Shown one piece after another: positions 42,812-52,005 of a stretch of 64,000 bases of DNA. Within the stretch, counting starts at the first letter, position 1; every line of letters begins with the position of its first letter. Under the pieces are notes generated by a model. The model was given only the letters and a program-made list of their open reading frames with translations. It was not told where the DNA came from and did not search any database. The stretch comes from Methanosarcina sp. UBA289 (lineage in GTDB: Archaea; Halobacteriota; Methanosarcinia; Methanosarcinales; Methanosarcinaceae): positions 108,407-172,406 of the forward strand of contig DAKJ01000024.1 in assembly GCA_002496565.1 (NCBI GenBank), given 5' to 3'. The translations under genes and the position numbers were made by a program.

Positions 42812-43876
42812 ATGAAAAAGAAGTTGATATCAAGTCTTATTTTTCTTATAATTCTTTTTGCTGCACTGCCTTATTCAGCCGGAGCTGCCAATGAAAATCT
42901 TCTTAAATATACAAGCTCCGGAAACGCTTTTGGAGGCGGAGAAAATCTTCAGATTGACCAGGATATTCAGGGAGACCTGGTGCTTGCAGGGTCCAGGCTC
43001 GAAATAAACGGGAACACGGGAGACGATTTCCTGGGTGCAGGCGGGGAGATAATTGTTAATGGAAACGTTTCAGGAAACATTATCGCAGCCGGAGGCTCTA
43101 TTCGGGTAAATGGAAATGTAGGTGAAGATGTTGCAGCATTCGGCGGCCAGATTTTTCTTTCTCGGGACAGCGTGGTTGAAGGGGATATCCTCCTGGGCGG
43201 AGGAGAAGTAACGCTTGATGGGATTGTTAACGGAAATGGGGAGGTCTCAACAGGCACCCTCAAAACCGGAGATGGCTTCAAGCTTAAAGGAAATCTTTCA
43301 CTTCAAGCCGATAATTACCCATCCAATCTAAAAGATAAGGTTGGGGGAAACCTGAATATTACACAGGTAAATGTGAAGGAAGAACAATATGAAAGTGTTT
43401 CCGAAGGGTTTAGCATCTTCTCTTTCATCTTCGGGCTGCTCGCGTCCCTGGTTCTGGGTCTGATCCTTATCTATCTTTTCCCGAATTTTGTAAGCGGGCT
43501 TGCAGAGATTCTAAAAGATTCGCCTTTGAAGACGGGAATATTGGGCTTTCTGGCTCTAATTTTCCTTCCAGTAATCTCGGTAATTCTACTTTTTACTTTC
43601 TTTGGGTGGAGTCTTTCAGTTCTGATTATTCTGCTCCTGATACTTGTGCTTCTTATTGCTACAGTACCTGTGAAACTGCTTGCAGGCAAGGTAATCTATA
43701 ATAAAATCTTAAAAAAGGACGCCGGAAAAATGGTATACTATCTTGTCGGAGCAGTTATATTTGCAATTGCATATGAAATTCCCTTATTGGGAGGACTTAT
43801 ACGTTTTATTGCACTCGTCATAGGATTAGGGGCAATAGTAGCCTGGCTTGCAATTCGAGCAAGACCGACAAGTTAA
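42812..43876 (+). CDS. Bactofilin-like beta-helix membrane protein
   Basis: A 354-residue protein. A signal helix (LISSLIFLIILFAALPYSAG) leads to about 150 residues of short repeats (GDLVLAGSRLEINGNTGDDF, VNGNVSGNIIAAGGSIRVNG), the right-handed beta helix of polymer-forming (bactofilin-type) proteins. Four or five membrane helices follow from about residue 195. The helix domain would face outside. The combination is common in archaea and may act in the envelope; its role is not established. Confidence 0.85.
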   Translation: MKKKLISSLIFLIILFAALPYSAGAANENLLKYTSSGNAFGGGENLQIDQDIQGDLVLAGSRLEINGNTGDDFLGAGGEIIVNGNVSGNIIAAGGSIRVNGNVGEDVAAFGGQIFLSRDSVVEGDILLGGGEVTLDGIVNGNGEVSTGTLKTGDGFKLKGNLSLQADNYPSNLKDKVGGNLNITQVNVKEEQYESVSEGFSIFSFIFGLLASLVLGLILIYLFPNFVSGLAEILKDSPLKTGILGFLALIFLPVISVILLFTFFGWSLSVLIILLLILVLLIATVPVKLLAGKVIYNKILKKDAGKMVYYLVGAVIFAIAYEIPLLGGLIRFIALVIGLGAIVAWLAIRARPTS

Positions 43877-44076
43877 GCAGGCAGGCTTTACAAGTGGCAA
43901 AAATTTCAATTTTTTCTGTCCATTTGGCTTTAAGGCATATCTTGAATTAATTAAAAAATCTGAAAATTTAGAGCTAATTTGAAAATTTGGAGAAAATTCT
44001 GAGAAAATTTGGAAAAAATCTGGAAGTTTGAAGACTACCTGGGAGTTGGAGAAAAACTGAAAAAGGGAGGAAAATT

Positions 44077-44934
44077 TCAGGAAAGAACTTCTTCCCTGTA
44101 TTTCTCGAATCCCATTCTTTCAAGAAGTTCTCCGAACCTCTCTCCGTCAAGGCCTTCTCTCCTGTAATACTCAAAGGTTTTTTCAAGGACTGAGAAAAGC
44201 TGCTCCTCGTCTGCAAGTTCAAGAAGCTTTATCCCTTGCATAGGCTGGCGCCCTGCCTTGCCTCCGACAAAGATCGTGCATCCGGTTTTTTCTGCTCTCA
44301 GGGCATCTTTCCGGCAGGCTGCAATACATGCTCCGCAGAGTATGCATTTTTCTGTATCTATACAGGCTTTATCTTCCAGGACTTTTATTGCTCCCACCTT
44401 ACATGCCTTTTCACAGCGCTTGCAGCCCACACAATTTTCCTCGATAGTTTCAGGCCTTACATTGCCCATGATCCCGAAATCGTTTTCCTGAGGCCTTACG
44501 CAGGCCGAAGGGCAACCTGTTACTGCAATCTTGAGTTTTTTAGGGACAGCTTCCCCGAAGTATTTCTCATCGATCTTGCATGCTATGCTCTCGCAGTTGA
44601 TCAACCCGTTTCTGCAGACCCTATCTCCCTGACAGGCGACCACGGCTCTTACCCTTTTTCCTGCAGAGCCTCCTGAAATACCCTGCTTTTCAAGTTCATT
44701 GTTTGCTGCTTCCGCATCTTCAAGTTTAACAAAAGGAACCTCAATCTGCTGCCTTGAGGTTATGTGGATATAGCCAGATCCATATTTCTCGGCTGCATCT
44801 GCAATTGCCCGCAAATTTTCGGCGTCCAGGTTTCCACTTACAACCTTCAGCCGCATTGAAAACATATTTTCCTGTCTCTGGGGTAGAAATCCTTTACTTT
44901 TAAGTAAAGACACATCTATTTTTTTTTCACTCAT
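44077..44934 (-). CDS. Sulfite/nitrite-reductase-like siroheme protein with two [4Fe-4S] ferredoxin clusters
   Basis: A 285-residue protein. The N-terminal half is a ferredoxin-like reductase domain (IHITSRQQIEVPF). The siroheme-iron-sulfur signature is CQGDRVC..., then TGCPSACVRPQENDFGIMG. An inserted bacterial-type ferredoxin follows, with CVGCKRCEKAC and CILCGACIAAC. It has the layout of the small dissimilatory-sulfite-reductase-like proteins known from methanogens (one half of the F420-dependent sulfite reductase type). Its physiological substrate is unproven. Monocistronic. Confidence 0.88.
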   Translation of the reverse strand: MSEKKIDVSLLKSKGFLPQRQENMFSMRLKVVSGNLDAENLRAIADAAEKYGSGYIHITSRQQIEVPFVKLEDAEAANNELEKQGISGGSAGKRVRAVVACQGDRVCRNGLINCESIACKIDEKYFGEAVPKKLKIAVTGCPSACVRPQENDFGIMGNVRPETIEENCVGCKRCEKACKVGAIKVLEDKACIDTEKCILCGACIAACRKDALRAEKTGCTIFVGGKAGRQPMQGIKLLELADEEQLFSVLEKTFEYYRREGLDGERFGELLERMGFEKYREEVLS

Positions 44935-45132
44935 ATAAGATCACTCGTTTAAAAAACAAATATTCTTGATGTATATATATTTATTGTATATTATCCATCT
45001 TTATTAATATATTTAATCATTTACCCGACTTTGATAATTTGAAAAATTGGGACGTGGATCTATACCCGAGAAAACAAGAGATTTGGATCAGGTAAGACAA
45101 GATAACTTGATCGTTGAATATGGGAGAAAAAG

Positions 45133-45471
45133 TCAAAGGAAAGAAAAGGCGTTGAACTGCACGAGTACCATATAAAGCGTAGTCCCTGTAAAGATGCTGA
45201 GCATGGCATTTCGTTTCCAGAAGTGCAGCCCGGCAACGACACCTATGGTTAATAATTCAGGAATCCCATACGGAGCTGTCAGCCATTGCACGTCCTTTAA
45301 GCAGTAGATCACAAGTAGCAGGAGGATCATAGGAGGCAGATTTTTTTCAATAACCGAAAGCATCGCAGGAGGTTCCCTTGAGCCAAAACAAATGAACGGG
45401 AGAGCCCGCGTTGCAAAAGTCGCAAGAGCTATAACCGCAATAGTTATGAACATTTGAAGGGTGTCCAGCAT
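45133..45471 (-). CDS. azlD: AzlD-type branched-chain amino-acid exporter, small subunit
   Basis: A 112-residue membrane protein with four helices: IAVIALATFATRALPFICFG and MILLLLVIYCLKDVQWL are typical of AzlD. It works with AzlC as an amino-acid exporter, shown for branched-chain amino acids in bacteria. The start overlaps the stop of azlC by one base at 45471. Confidence 0.9.
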   Translation of the reverse strand: MLDTLQMFITIAVIALATFATRALPFICFGSREPPAMLSVIEKNLPPMILLLLVIYCLKDVQWLTAPYGIPELLTIGVVAGLHFWKRNAMLSIFTGTTLYMVLVQFNAFSFL

Positions 45472-46298
45472 TAGCTTTTCTCCTTTATTTTGCCTTCAAC
45501 AGGTTGTGAAGATGAATTGATCGGCCTAATTTCCTTTTCAGAAGTTCCCTGTGTTTTCTGGGTCTTCTGCGCTTTCTGGACTTTCTGCATTGACTTTTCC
45601 CTGCCAATCAGGATCAGAGTTCCAAGAACAATTGAGGCAAGCAGCATATTGTCAGGGTTGAAAAGAATAAGGGAAAGTGTTCCTGCACTCACGGCAGCTA
45701 TGAAGGGAAAACGTGCCTCTGAGTTGAAATATTGCTCTATGGTAAGCACCACGAATAGCGCAGTCAGAACAAAACTCATTCCTTCAAGATTAAGGTCCAG
45801 GACAGAACCAAGTGTAGCTCCTAGCACGGAACCTGCAATCCAGTAGAGGTGGTCAAGGGCTGCAATATAAAAATAAAATCTTGACTTTGAGCTGCCCTGC
45901 AGGACATCTGTTGTGGTCAGGAGAGCATACGTTTCGTCGGTTAAAGCAAAGATCAGGTAAGGTTTGACCCTGCCGACTCCGGAAAACTTCTCAAGCAGTG
46001 ACAGCCCGTAAAAAGCGTGCCTGAAATTGAGGAGCAGCGTGGCTATGGCAAACTCAGTTAGTCCTGCGCCGGCAGCAAGTAAAGCTACTGCCAGAAATTG
46101 ACCCGAGCCTGCATAGACAAAGAGGCTCATAATAAAAGCATAGATCCAATGGTATCCTGCTCCGTCAAGCAGAAACCCGAAAGCCATTCCGAGGGGTATG
46201 TATCCAAGAAGCACAGGAACTGTGGTCTTGAAGGCGATGATGAAAAGATCTTTATTTTGCTTGCCTGCTTCCTTTTTGTCTTTCCAGTTTCTGACCAT
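45471..46298 (-). CDS. azlC: AzlC-type branched-chain amino-acid exporter, large subunit
   Basis: A 275-residue protein with the AzlC core: PVLLGYIPLGMAFGFLL, SLFVYAGSGQFLAVALL and LLNFRHAFYGLSLL. The C-terminal 35 residues (KVQKAQKTQKTQGTSEKEIR) form a charged repeat-like tail not needed by the family. It is first in the azlCD pair. Confidence 0.92.
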   Translation of the reverse strand: MVRNWKDKKEAGKQNKDLFIIAFKTTVPVLLGYIPLGMAFGFLLDGAGYHWIYAFIMSLFVYAGSGQFLAVALLAAGAGLTEFAIATLLLNFRHAFYGLSLLEKFSGVGRVKPYLIFALTDETYALLTTTDVLQGSSKSRFYFYIAALDHLYWIAGSVLGATLGSVLDLNLEGMSFVLTALFVVLTIEQYFNSEARFPFIAAVSAGTLSLILFNPDNMLLASIVLGTLILIGREKSMQKVQKAQKTQKTQGTSEKEIRPINSSSQPVEGKIKEKS

Positions 46299-46680
46299 GC
46301 TATCTATCTTCTGCTACCCGTGCCATAATTCCTTTTGAAAAATGAAAAACAGGAATTATATTTCTCATATATATCTTTTGCCAGTATAGAATTACTTCCG
46401 GGAAAATGAATTTTCAGTCTGCCCATGGGTAGATATGAAATCTTCCAGAAAAGGAGTCTTCGGATAAAAAGAAAGTTCTGCTGGAACTTTTAAATATTTA
46501 TAGCTATTTATAGAGCCTGAAATTGTTAGCCCATTCATTTATTCTTTTAGGATTTATTTCTTAATAATTTCCTGATAATCTCTGTAAGTTCTCAATAATT
46601 TATATTGATTCTCACTTAGATTCTCACAGATTCTAACTTAATTCCGTTCTAATCCCTCAAACCTTTTTGGAGAAATAACA
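46299..46680. other. AT-rich divergent promoter region
   Basis: Promoter space between azlC and the next gene. It has repeats of TTCTCA-type phrases (46590-46640) and no open frame of note. Confidence 0.5.
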
Positions 46681-47184
46681 GTGGATGACTGGATTATTTT
46701 AACCCTTATTCTTTTCCTTGGCCTTCTTGCAGCTTATCTACTTTTTAAATATATTGCTCTCAAAGGCCGAACCGAGTCCCGTGCCAGAGAGCTGTACGAA
46801 ACCTGGCAGGCGAAGGAGATGGAACGCCAGGTTTCCGAAAAAGCCGAAAATCTCTTCAGGGCCTGGAAGCTTGATGAGGAGAAAAAGATTCGCCAGGATG
46901 CCGTAAAGAAAAGTGAAGCCGTTATCCGGGGCAAGGTTACAGAACACCTTATCCCTTATTTCCCGGATTTTGAGTACAATCCCAAGGATGCACGTTTCCT
47001 CGGTACTCCTGTGGATTTCATTGTTTTTGACGGCCTTTCAGAGGGAGAAATGAATAAGGTGGTTTTTGTCGAGGTCAAATCCGGAAAAACCGGAACTCTT
47101 TCCCCGAGAGAAAAGCTTGTCAGGGACTGCATAGGTAGAGGAAAAGTAAGCTATGAGATCATCCACAACAGGGAAAACAATTGA
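46681..47184 (+). CDS. Membrane-anchored Holliday-junction-resolvase-related endonuclease
   Basis: A 167-residue protein with a GTG start behind GGAG. One N-terminal membrane helix (WIILTLILFLGLLAAYLLF), then a coiled-coil part rich in Glu/Lys, then a restriction-endonuclease-like core (GTPVDFIVFDGLSEGE, VFVEVKSGKTGTLSPREK). The D and E-x-K residues fit the nuclease metal site. The family is distantly related to archaeal Holliday junction resolvase. Membrane tethering is unusual for a nuclease, but typical of this family. Confidence 0.8.
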   Translation: MDDWIILTLILFLGLLAAYLLFKYIALKGRTESRARELYETWQAKEMERQVSEKAENLFRAWKLDEEKKIRQDAVKKSEAVIRGKVTEHLIPYFPDFEYNPKDARFLGTPVDFIVFDGLSEGEMNKVVFVEVKSGKTGTLSPREKLVRDCIGRGKVSYEIIHNRENN

Positions 47185-47325
47185 GTGATTTATTCCCTTT
47201 TTCTGGATTTAGTTAATTGCTGCTCTTCTTAGCCCCGGACTCTCACCTGTCGCAAGCGATCGGCTTTTCCGAAAAACGAATGAAAATATGTAAACCCAAA
47301 AGAGAAGGAATTATTTTTGGAAAAA

Positions 47326-47592
47326 TTACGCTGAAGAATTCTGCCACATCTCAAATGTGTGGTACGAAAGAATTCCCAAATAATGCAGGAGAGCAATGGT
47401 AAGTGCTACAAAGCTGAGGATCAAAAACAAACCGTATATCCGCCGTATAAGCCGATATTTCCCTTCCAGGATTCTGAGCTCAAAATCCCGGCTGGCTTTA
47501 ATTTCCCCATTTTCCAGAATTGAAGCCTGGTACAGACTGCGGAAATCTACAGTACTTTTGATATTTTGCAGATCGAGGGAATAATAGTCCAG
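47326..47592 (-). CDS. Small single-helix membrane protein, apparent CTG start
   Basis: An 88-residue product, from codon DYYSLDLQNIKSTVDFRSLY on. It is a basic amphipathic part (FELRILEGKYRLIRRIYG) followed by one membrane helix (LFLILSFVALTIALLHYLGI). The frame has no ATG, GTG or TTG before its hydrophobic part. A strong Shine-Dalgarno GAGGAGG (47601-47607) lies 8 nt before CTG at 47592. This matches the CTG starts of both aIF1A genes. It is convergent with the nuclease gene. Function unknown. Confidence 0.6.
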   Translation of the reverse strand: MDYYSLDLQNIKSTVDFRSLYQASILENGEIKASRDFELRILEGKYRLIRRIYGLFLILSFVALTIALLHYLGILSYHTFEMWQNSSA

Positions 47593-48007
47593 AAGAAACT
47601 CCTCCTCAGTAACAAAAATCAGAAACTATCATCTATAGGAAATTGTCAATATATAACTTTGTTTTTATTGTCTGGTTAGAATATAAATACAAAAAACAAA
47701 ATATCTATTAAAAAATCTAGGATAAATAAATTAATGGTGATAAAAACAAATTAACAGTAATATCAGAAAAACGAGCTGCCCACTGCTAAAGAAGAGCTGG
47801 ATATTTTACCTCAATTCTTTCCAGGGCGGGAGAGATTTGATCTCCCATTCAATCAAAGCCGATCAGTTCCAGCCGCGCCTCGGTGCGGGACAAGAACGGT
47901 CTGGATATACTTTTCTGGTTGTTCCGTGATAATGTCAACAGGTTAAGAAGGGAGCGTCGAAAAAAGTAAAATCTGGATAATCTGGAAATTTGTCTCTCTT
48001 TATCTCT
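47593..48007. other. Spacer with possible gene debris
   Basis: 47790-47970 is GC-richer and has protein-like phrases in different frames (PTAKEELDILPQFFPGRERF; NGLDILFWLFRDNVNRLRRE) that suggest a decayed coding sequence, which I cannot identify. Confidence 0.35.
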
Positions 48008-48163
48008 TCACTCCAGCTTCCCCTCTGGCATATAGCACCCAAAATAGGTATTTTGCTCTACTTTCTTCAGGATATTATTAATGTTTTCAAGCGTGGCTTC
48101 CATCCTTTCCATCCTCTTTTCAATTTCCTCGATTCTAGCAAGAATTTCCTGGTCTGTAGTCAT
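48008..48163 (-). CDS. Small coiled-coil protein, 51 residues
   Basis: MTTDQEILARIEEIEKRMER and MEATLENINNILKKVEQNTY form an almost perfect heptad coiled coil with Ile/Leu/Met at a and d positions, then a short tail FGCYMPEGKLE. This is not a chance composition. No clear ribosome-binding site was found. It is probably a dimerising accessory protein; partner unknown. Confidence 0.55.
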   Translation of the reverse strand: MTTDQEILARIEEIEKRMERMEATLENINNILKKVEQNTYFGCYMPEGKLE

Positions 48164-48338
48164 AATTTCAATCCCATGTATTTTTTACAATTTAGTTTAA
48201 TAGAAGCTTTTGATGTGTATTCCAGTGTATATTCTGCAATCATTTTATAGTCAACGTAAAAACTCACCGCTGGCTGATTTAAGTAAAATAAAGGTACATT
48301 TTTCTGGATAATGGGAATATAAAGGGGGACAAAAAACC

Positions 48339-48860
48339 ATGCTGAGAATTGCAATAACCGGCAGTCCGGGTATTGGAAAATCAACAGTTGTGGCAAAAGC
48401 TGCTGAAAAACTTGCCGACAAGCCGGGCTTCAAAATAGGCGGCATCCGGACTGCCGAAATCCGGAAAGAAGGGCAGAGGGAAGGTTTTTCAATCAGGGAC
48501 CTTGCTACCGGAAAAACCGGAGTCCTGAGCAGCGTCAGAGGAAGTGGACAGAGAGTTGGAAAATATCATGTCAACCTGGAAGAACTTGAAAAGATCGGGG
48601 CAAATGCTCTCAGGAATGCCCTGGACTGTGACCTGATAGTTATCGATGAGGTCGGGCCGATGGAGCTCAAATCCGAAGCTTTCGTTTCGGCAGTTGAAAA
48701 AGTCCTGGAATCCGATAAACCGGTTCTTGCAGTGCTGCATCGGTCAAGCAGTCACCAGCTGGCTCAGAGGATGAGGAAAGAATTCGAGGTTTTGATGGTT
48801 AATGAGGAAAACCGGGATGAACTGCCCGAAAAAATAGCAAACTGCTTCAGGGAAATGTGA
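48339..48860 (+). CDS. THEP1-type nucleoside-triphosphatase
   Basis: A 173-residue P-loop NTPase with Walker A TGSPGIGKSTVV, Walker B LIVIDEVGPME and the lysine/His patch LAVLHRSSSHQLAQRM. THEP1 hydrolyses many NTPs and, in some archaea, phosphorylates nucleosides. Length is normal. A 47-codon frame starts on its stop codon. Confidence 0.93.
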   Translation: MLRIAITGSPGIGKSTVVAKAAEKLADKPGFKIGGIRTAEIRKEGQREGFSIRDLATGKTGVLSSVRGSGQRVGKYHVNLEELEKIGANALRNALDCDLIVIDEVGPMELKSEAFVSAVEKVLESDKPVLAVLHRSSSHQLAQRMRKEFEVLMVNEENRDELPEKIANCFREM

Positions 48861-49003
48861 TGAAACTGATCCTCCTCGTCCCGCCTGTCGCTATTAACAG
48901 AAAGTATCGTATTCTGTACCGGAAATATTTACGGAACAATCTCGTCCGAGTTCAGGGTGCACTTCAGAGTTTCCTATCTGATCAAAGAAAAGTAAACTAC
49001 TAA
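48860..49003 (+). CDS. Possible small basic protein, 47 residues
   Basis: MKLILLVPPVAINRKYRILY, then RKYLRNNLVRVQGALQSFLS. Its ATG overlaps the THEP1 stop (TGATG), so it could be translated by coupling. There is no recognised family. It may be chance. Confidence 0.3.
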   Translation: MKLILLVPPVAINRKYRILYRKYLRNNLVRVQGALQSFLSDQRKVNY

Positions 49004-49136
49004 GATAAATAAGTTGCTCGAATAAAGTAAGCTTCTCGGATAAGCAGAGCCTTCCTATTTATCTAGCTCTCTGAAAAAACCGTAACCTGGTCCCTGGCCA
49101 AAAATTTATTCCTTCATCAAAAGCTTAATCAAATTT

Positions 49137-49913
49137 TTATAAAAGAAGTAGCCCGTTTTGCCAGTCATTGATAATTTTGGTAGCAGTCCTTGTTTCATCC
49201 ACCTCGCCTTTCTTTTGCAGAAAATTACACTGTTTGCCTATCAGTTCAAGTACATCATAGGATGTCTCATCTTCGATTGTGATATTGTAGAAGGATTCAA
49301 GGGCTGTTTTATTTTCGGCAAGCATTTTTTCAATCATCTTCAGGGCGACTCCAATTTTATCCTTAAGGTGGGTTACATCCTTGATTCCGAGCAAGCCTTG
49401 GAGATACTCATCTTTCTCATCAAAAGGAATCACTCCAGGCGTATCTATGAACATGATGCGAGAGCCTGCATCTATATGCTGGACGCCTTTTGTGTGGCCC
49501 GATACAGAAGATGTGCTGGCCCGGTGCCTGCCTGTAACGCCATTGATTACCGAGGATTTGCCAACATTGGGATAGCCCAAGGTGCCGACCAGAATATCCT
49601 GCTCTTTTATACCGGCTTTTGTAGCGGCCGATGCAAGGATCTGGTGCCTCAGCATTGTCGTTCCTGACCTATCCTTGCTGGAAACAAAAATTACAGGTGC
49701 AGTTCTCGAAAGGCGGGCTTTAGTTTTTTCGAGTTTTTCTCTTGATACAAGATCGGACTTATTGATTACTATTATAAAGGGTTTGTTTAAGCGGGTAATC
49801 TCGTGTTCGACTTCGCTATTTCGGGTCTCATCAGGAAACCTGGCATCGATTACTTCAAGAAGGACATCAGCTTTTTTGATAACATCTTTTACAAGGGCTT
49901 TGTAGCTCGCCAT
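49137..49913 (-). CDS. Circularly permuted GTPase (YlqF/RbgA-like)
   Basis: A 258-residue GTPase with permuted motif order: G4 (INKSDLVS) comes first, then G1 (GTLGYPNVGKSSVINGV), G2 (T in SGHTKGVQ) and G3 (DTPGVIPFD). This order is the hallmark of the YlqF/YjeQ class, which helps assemble ribosomal subunits. The last 60 residues may bind RNA. It would act on the large subunit by analogy with RbgA. Confidence 0.92.
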   Translation of the reverse strand: MASYKALVKDVIKKADVLLEVIDARFPDETRNSEVEHEITRLNKPFIIVINKSDLVSREKLEKTKARLSRTAPVIFVSSKDRSGTTMLRHQILASAATKAGIKEQDILVGTLGYPNVGKSSVINGVTGRHRASTSSVSGHTKGVQHIDAGSRIMFIDTPGVIPFDEKDEYLQGLLGIKDVTHLKDKIGVALKMIEKMLAENKTALESFYNITIEDETSYDVLELIGKQCNFLQKKGEVDETRTATKIINDWQNGLLLL

Positions 49914-50222
49914 ATACTCTGGCTATTGGCACAACCCGGTATATGAAGATAGTGAGATATGGCTCCGAAAGGCGAGTGATTTTCAATAGTCCACGGGACC
50001 CAATAACTATTACTTCTTATGATTATTCAATCTTTGACTAATAGTTTTATAATAGTTCTACAATTGTTTAAGATAGACCTGTACTTAAAGGATTTTCCTG
50101 TAAAGGCTCAGCTATACAGTTATTTCTTGCTTTGAAGTATAATCTCTTACTGAAAATAGAGGTTTTCGTTTTGAATAAAAAGGTCTCTAACAAAAGCAAA
50201 CGATACAATAAGAGAGAGAAAA
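49914..50222. other. Spacer between divergent genes
   Basis: No gene is seen. AT-rich, with GATTATTCAATCTTTGACTA-type phrases. Promoters of the divergent GTPase and deaminase genes lie here. Confidence 0.45.
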
Positions 50223-50696
50223 ATGTCAGATAATGATTCTTTATTTATGAAACGGGCAATCGAACTTTCCCTTGAAAATGTGAAAAAAGGGGGAGGCCCG
50301 TTTGGGGCAGTAATCGTCAGAAAAGGGGAAATCCTTTCAGAGAGCTGCAACTTGGTTACTGCACTTAATGACCCAACAGCCCATGCTGAGATAAATGTAA
50401 TAAGAGAGGCAGCCAGGAAACTCGAGACCTTTGATCTCAGCGGCTGTGTTATCTACTCTTCCTGCGAGCCTTGTCCAATGTGTCTTGGAGCCATTTACTG
50501 GGCCAGAATCGATAAAGTTGTTTTTGCTAATACAGCTTCTGACGCTCAAAAAATTGGTTTTGCGGATTCTCTTATTTATAAGGAAATCTCCCTCCCTCCC
50601 CAAGAGCGAAATATAGAGTTCCGCCAGCTCTTCAGAGAAGAGGCCTTGAAGGCATTTAAGGCTTGGGAAGAATCCGAAAATAAAATAGAGTACTAA
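50223..50696 (+). CDS. Cytidine/guanine deaminase-type zinc enzyme
   Basis: A 157-residue deaminase. The zinc site is HAE in DPTAHAEINVIREA (His, catalytic Glu) plus PCPMC in SSCEPCPMCLGAIYW. The C-terminus (AFKAWEESENKIEY) resembles the guanine deaminase group (GuaD) more than tRNA adenosine deaminases. It would turn guanine into xanthine, or cytosine-type bases into their deaminated forms. The start follows GAGAGAGAAAA. Confidence 0.85.
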   Translation: MSDNDSLFMKRAIELSLENVKKGGGPFGAVIVRKGEILSESCNLVTALNDPTAHAEINVIREAARKLETFDLSGCVIYSSCEPCPMCLGAIYWARIDKVVFANTASDAQKIGFADSLIYKEISLPPQERNIEFRQLFREEALKAFKAWEESENKIEY

Positions 50697-51064
50697 AGAG
50701 CTAAAACTAAGACTTAAAATCAAGAACAAATCAATAATCAAATCCGACAGTAAATTCTATCGGGTGTAAATTTTAATATCAAAAGTTTTTCTATAAATAT
50801 TCTTCTGAAGGAAGCTTTATTTACTGATATTTATTCCACAAAACTTAAGCTTCCTGCTTTTATTTGCAGGCTAACCTTTTTCTGATTTTTATTTAGCGGG
50901 AAACCCATTTCTTTCATTGGCGTATAATTATAATCGGGGCTAGATTCACAATAAGAGTTTTCCATCCAGATAATGGGGGACTCACTAAATTCTACATGAA
51001 ACTTTAAATGTGTTGCTGCACCTTTGTATTATAGAAAATAATTTCAAAAGGGATTTACTGAGAA
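50697..51064. other. Promoter region of the decayed PEP synthase gene
   Basis: AT-rich with no gene. It probably kept the old ppsA promoter. Confidence 0.4.
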
Positions 51065-51414
51065 ATGTCTGAAAACAAAAGCAAGTACATCAGCTGGTTT
51101 GAAGAAACCACAATTGATGATGTACTGCTGATGGGTGGGAAGAATACTTTCCTTGGGGTTGACAGGGATTCTGAACTTCTTGCCACAGGATTTGATAAGT
51201 GAGATCCAGGGGTTATGAAGATTATGGCAATGACTGTGCAGGGAGCAAAACGGAATGGAAGATATAATGGGACTTGCGGGCAGGCTCCAAGCGACTTTCC
51301 TAAATTATGGAGTTTCTGGTAAAACAGGGAATAAATCCCATTTCACTTAATCCCGGTTCAGTCATGAAAATTACCCTTAAGGTTCTGGAGATTGAAAAAG
51401 AATTGGATAGGTAA
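51065..51414 (+). pseudogene. Phosphoenolpyruvate synthase, internally deleted remnant
   Basis: The first 45 codons read SKYISWFEETTIDDVLLMGG, the start of PEP synthase, then the frame stops. A second piece (CGQAPSDFPK, and after a frameshift EFLVKQGINPISLNPGSVMK) is the very C-terminus of the same enzyme. The whole centre (about 650 residues) is lost. It is a clear deletion pseudogene; the intact gene must be elsewhere, as methanogens need this enzyme. Confidence 0.88.
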
Positions 51415-51552
51415 TAAAATAACATAAAAAGAAACTTAAAAAATTGGGAAGATGATGAAGTTAGCTGGAAGGAACAAGACTAATATAGTGAAAACGTCTC
51501 TAAATAATGACTTAATTGAGATTTTATATTTATTATAATAGGAGAAATTCGA

Positions 51553-51693
51553 ATGCCTTTCTTAAAATATTGTCCGGAATGCCATTCTAAACTCGAAAAT
51601 AAGCTCTTTGAGAAGTTTCAGTATTGTCCTATATGTGGATACTGGACAAAAAAGGAAACTGTAAGACTGGAGCCATTCATAATCATGGAGTGA
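51553..51693 (+). CDS. Small zinc-ribbon protein, 46 residues
   Basis: MPFLKYCPECHSKLENKLFE and QYCPICGYWTKKE: two CxxC pairs form a single zinc ribbon. It starts after GGAGAAATTC. It lies 7 bp before another zinc-ribbon gene, and its last codons contain that gene's Shine-Dalgarno (GGAGTGA), so the two are co-translated. Function unknown; such pairs may act as DNA or protein adaptors. Confidence 0.7.
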   Translation: MPFLKYCPECHSKLENKLFEKFQYCPICGYWTKKETVRLEPFIIME

Positions 51694-51700
51694 GATCGAA

Positions 51701-51865
51701 ATGTTTGAATCTTCTGTAGAGTGTACCCGATGCGGTACACCTCTTAAAAAACAGGTAATTGGTTTAAATGTATTTTATTACTGTAGAAAATGTGGGTGTA
51801 CTTCTTCGGCTGTTTCTTCCAGTGTATCTTCTCAACGTGTAACTCGGCCGATAATTAATTTTTGA
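51701..51865 (+). CDS. Small zinc-ribbon protein, 54 residues
   Basis: VECTRCGTPLKKQVIGLNVF and YYCRKCGCTSSAVSSS: two CxxC pairs, then a Ser-rich tail. It is tightly linked to the previous gene. No family name is assigned. Confidence 0.7.
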   Translation: MFESSVECTRCGTPLKKQVIGLNVFYYCRKCGCTSSAVSSSVSSQRVTRPIINF

Positions 51866-52005
51866 AAGATTTGAATCTATAAATAACTTTCAATAATTTT
51901 CAAAATCAGAGACTTCCAGCAAGATCAGTTTGGTCAATTAACTAGTGTATTGGACCGGCCAGTTTTGCTTTAAATTTATCATTTAGCTTTCTTATAGTTG
52001 GAAAT

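Noticed and set aside
47217..47584. Two plus-strand frames between the nuclease gene and the 48008 gene
   Set aside because: They lie opposite the minus-strand 88-residue membrane-protein frame, which has better composition and a strong Shine-Dalgarno.
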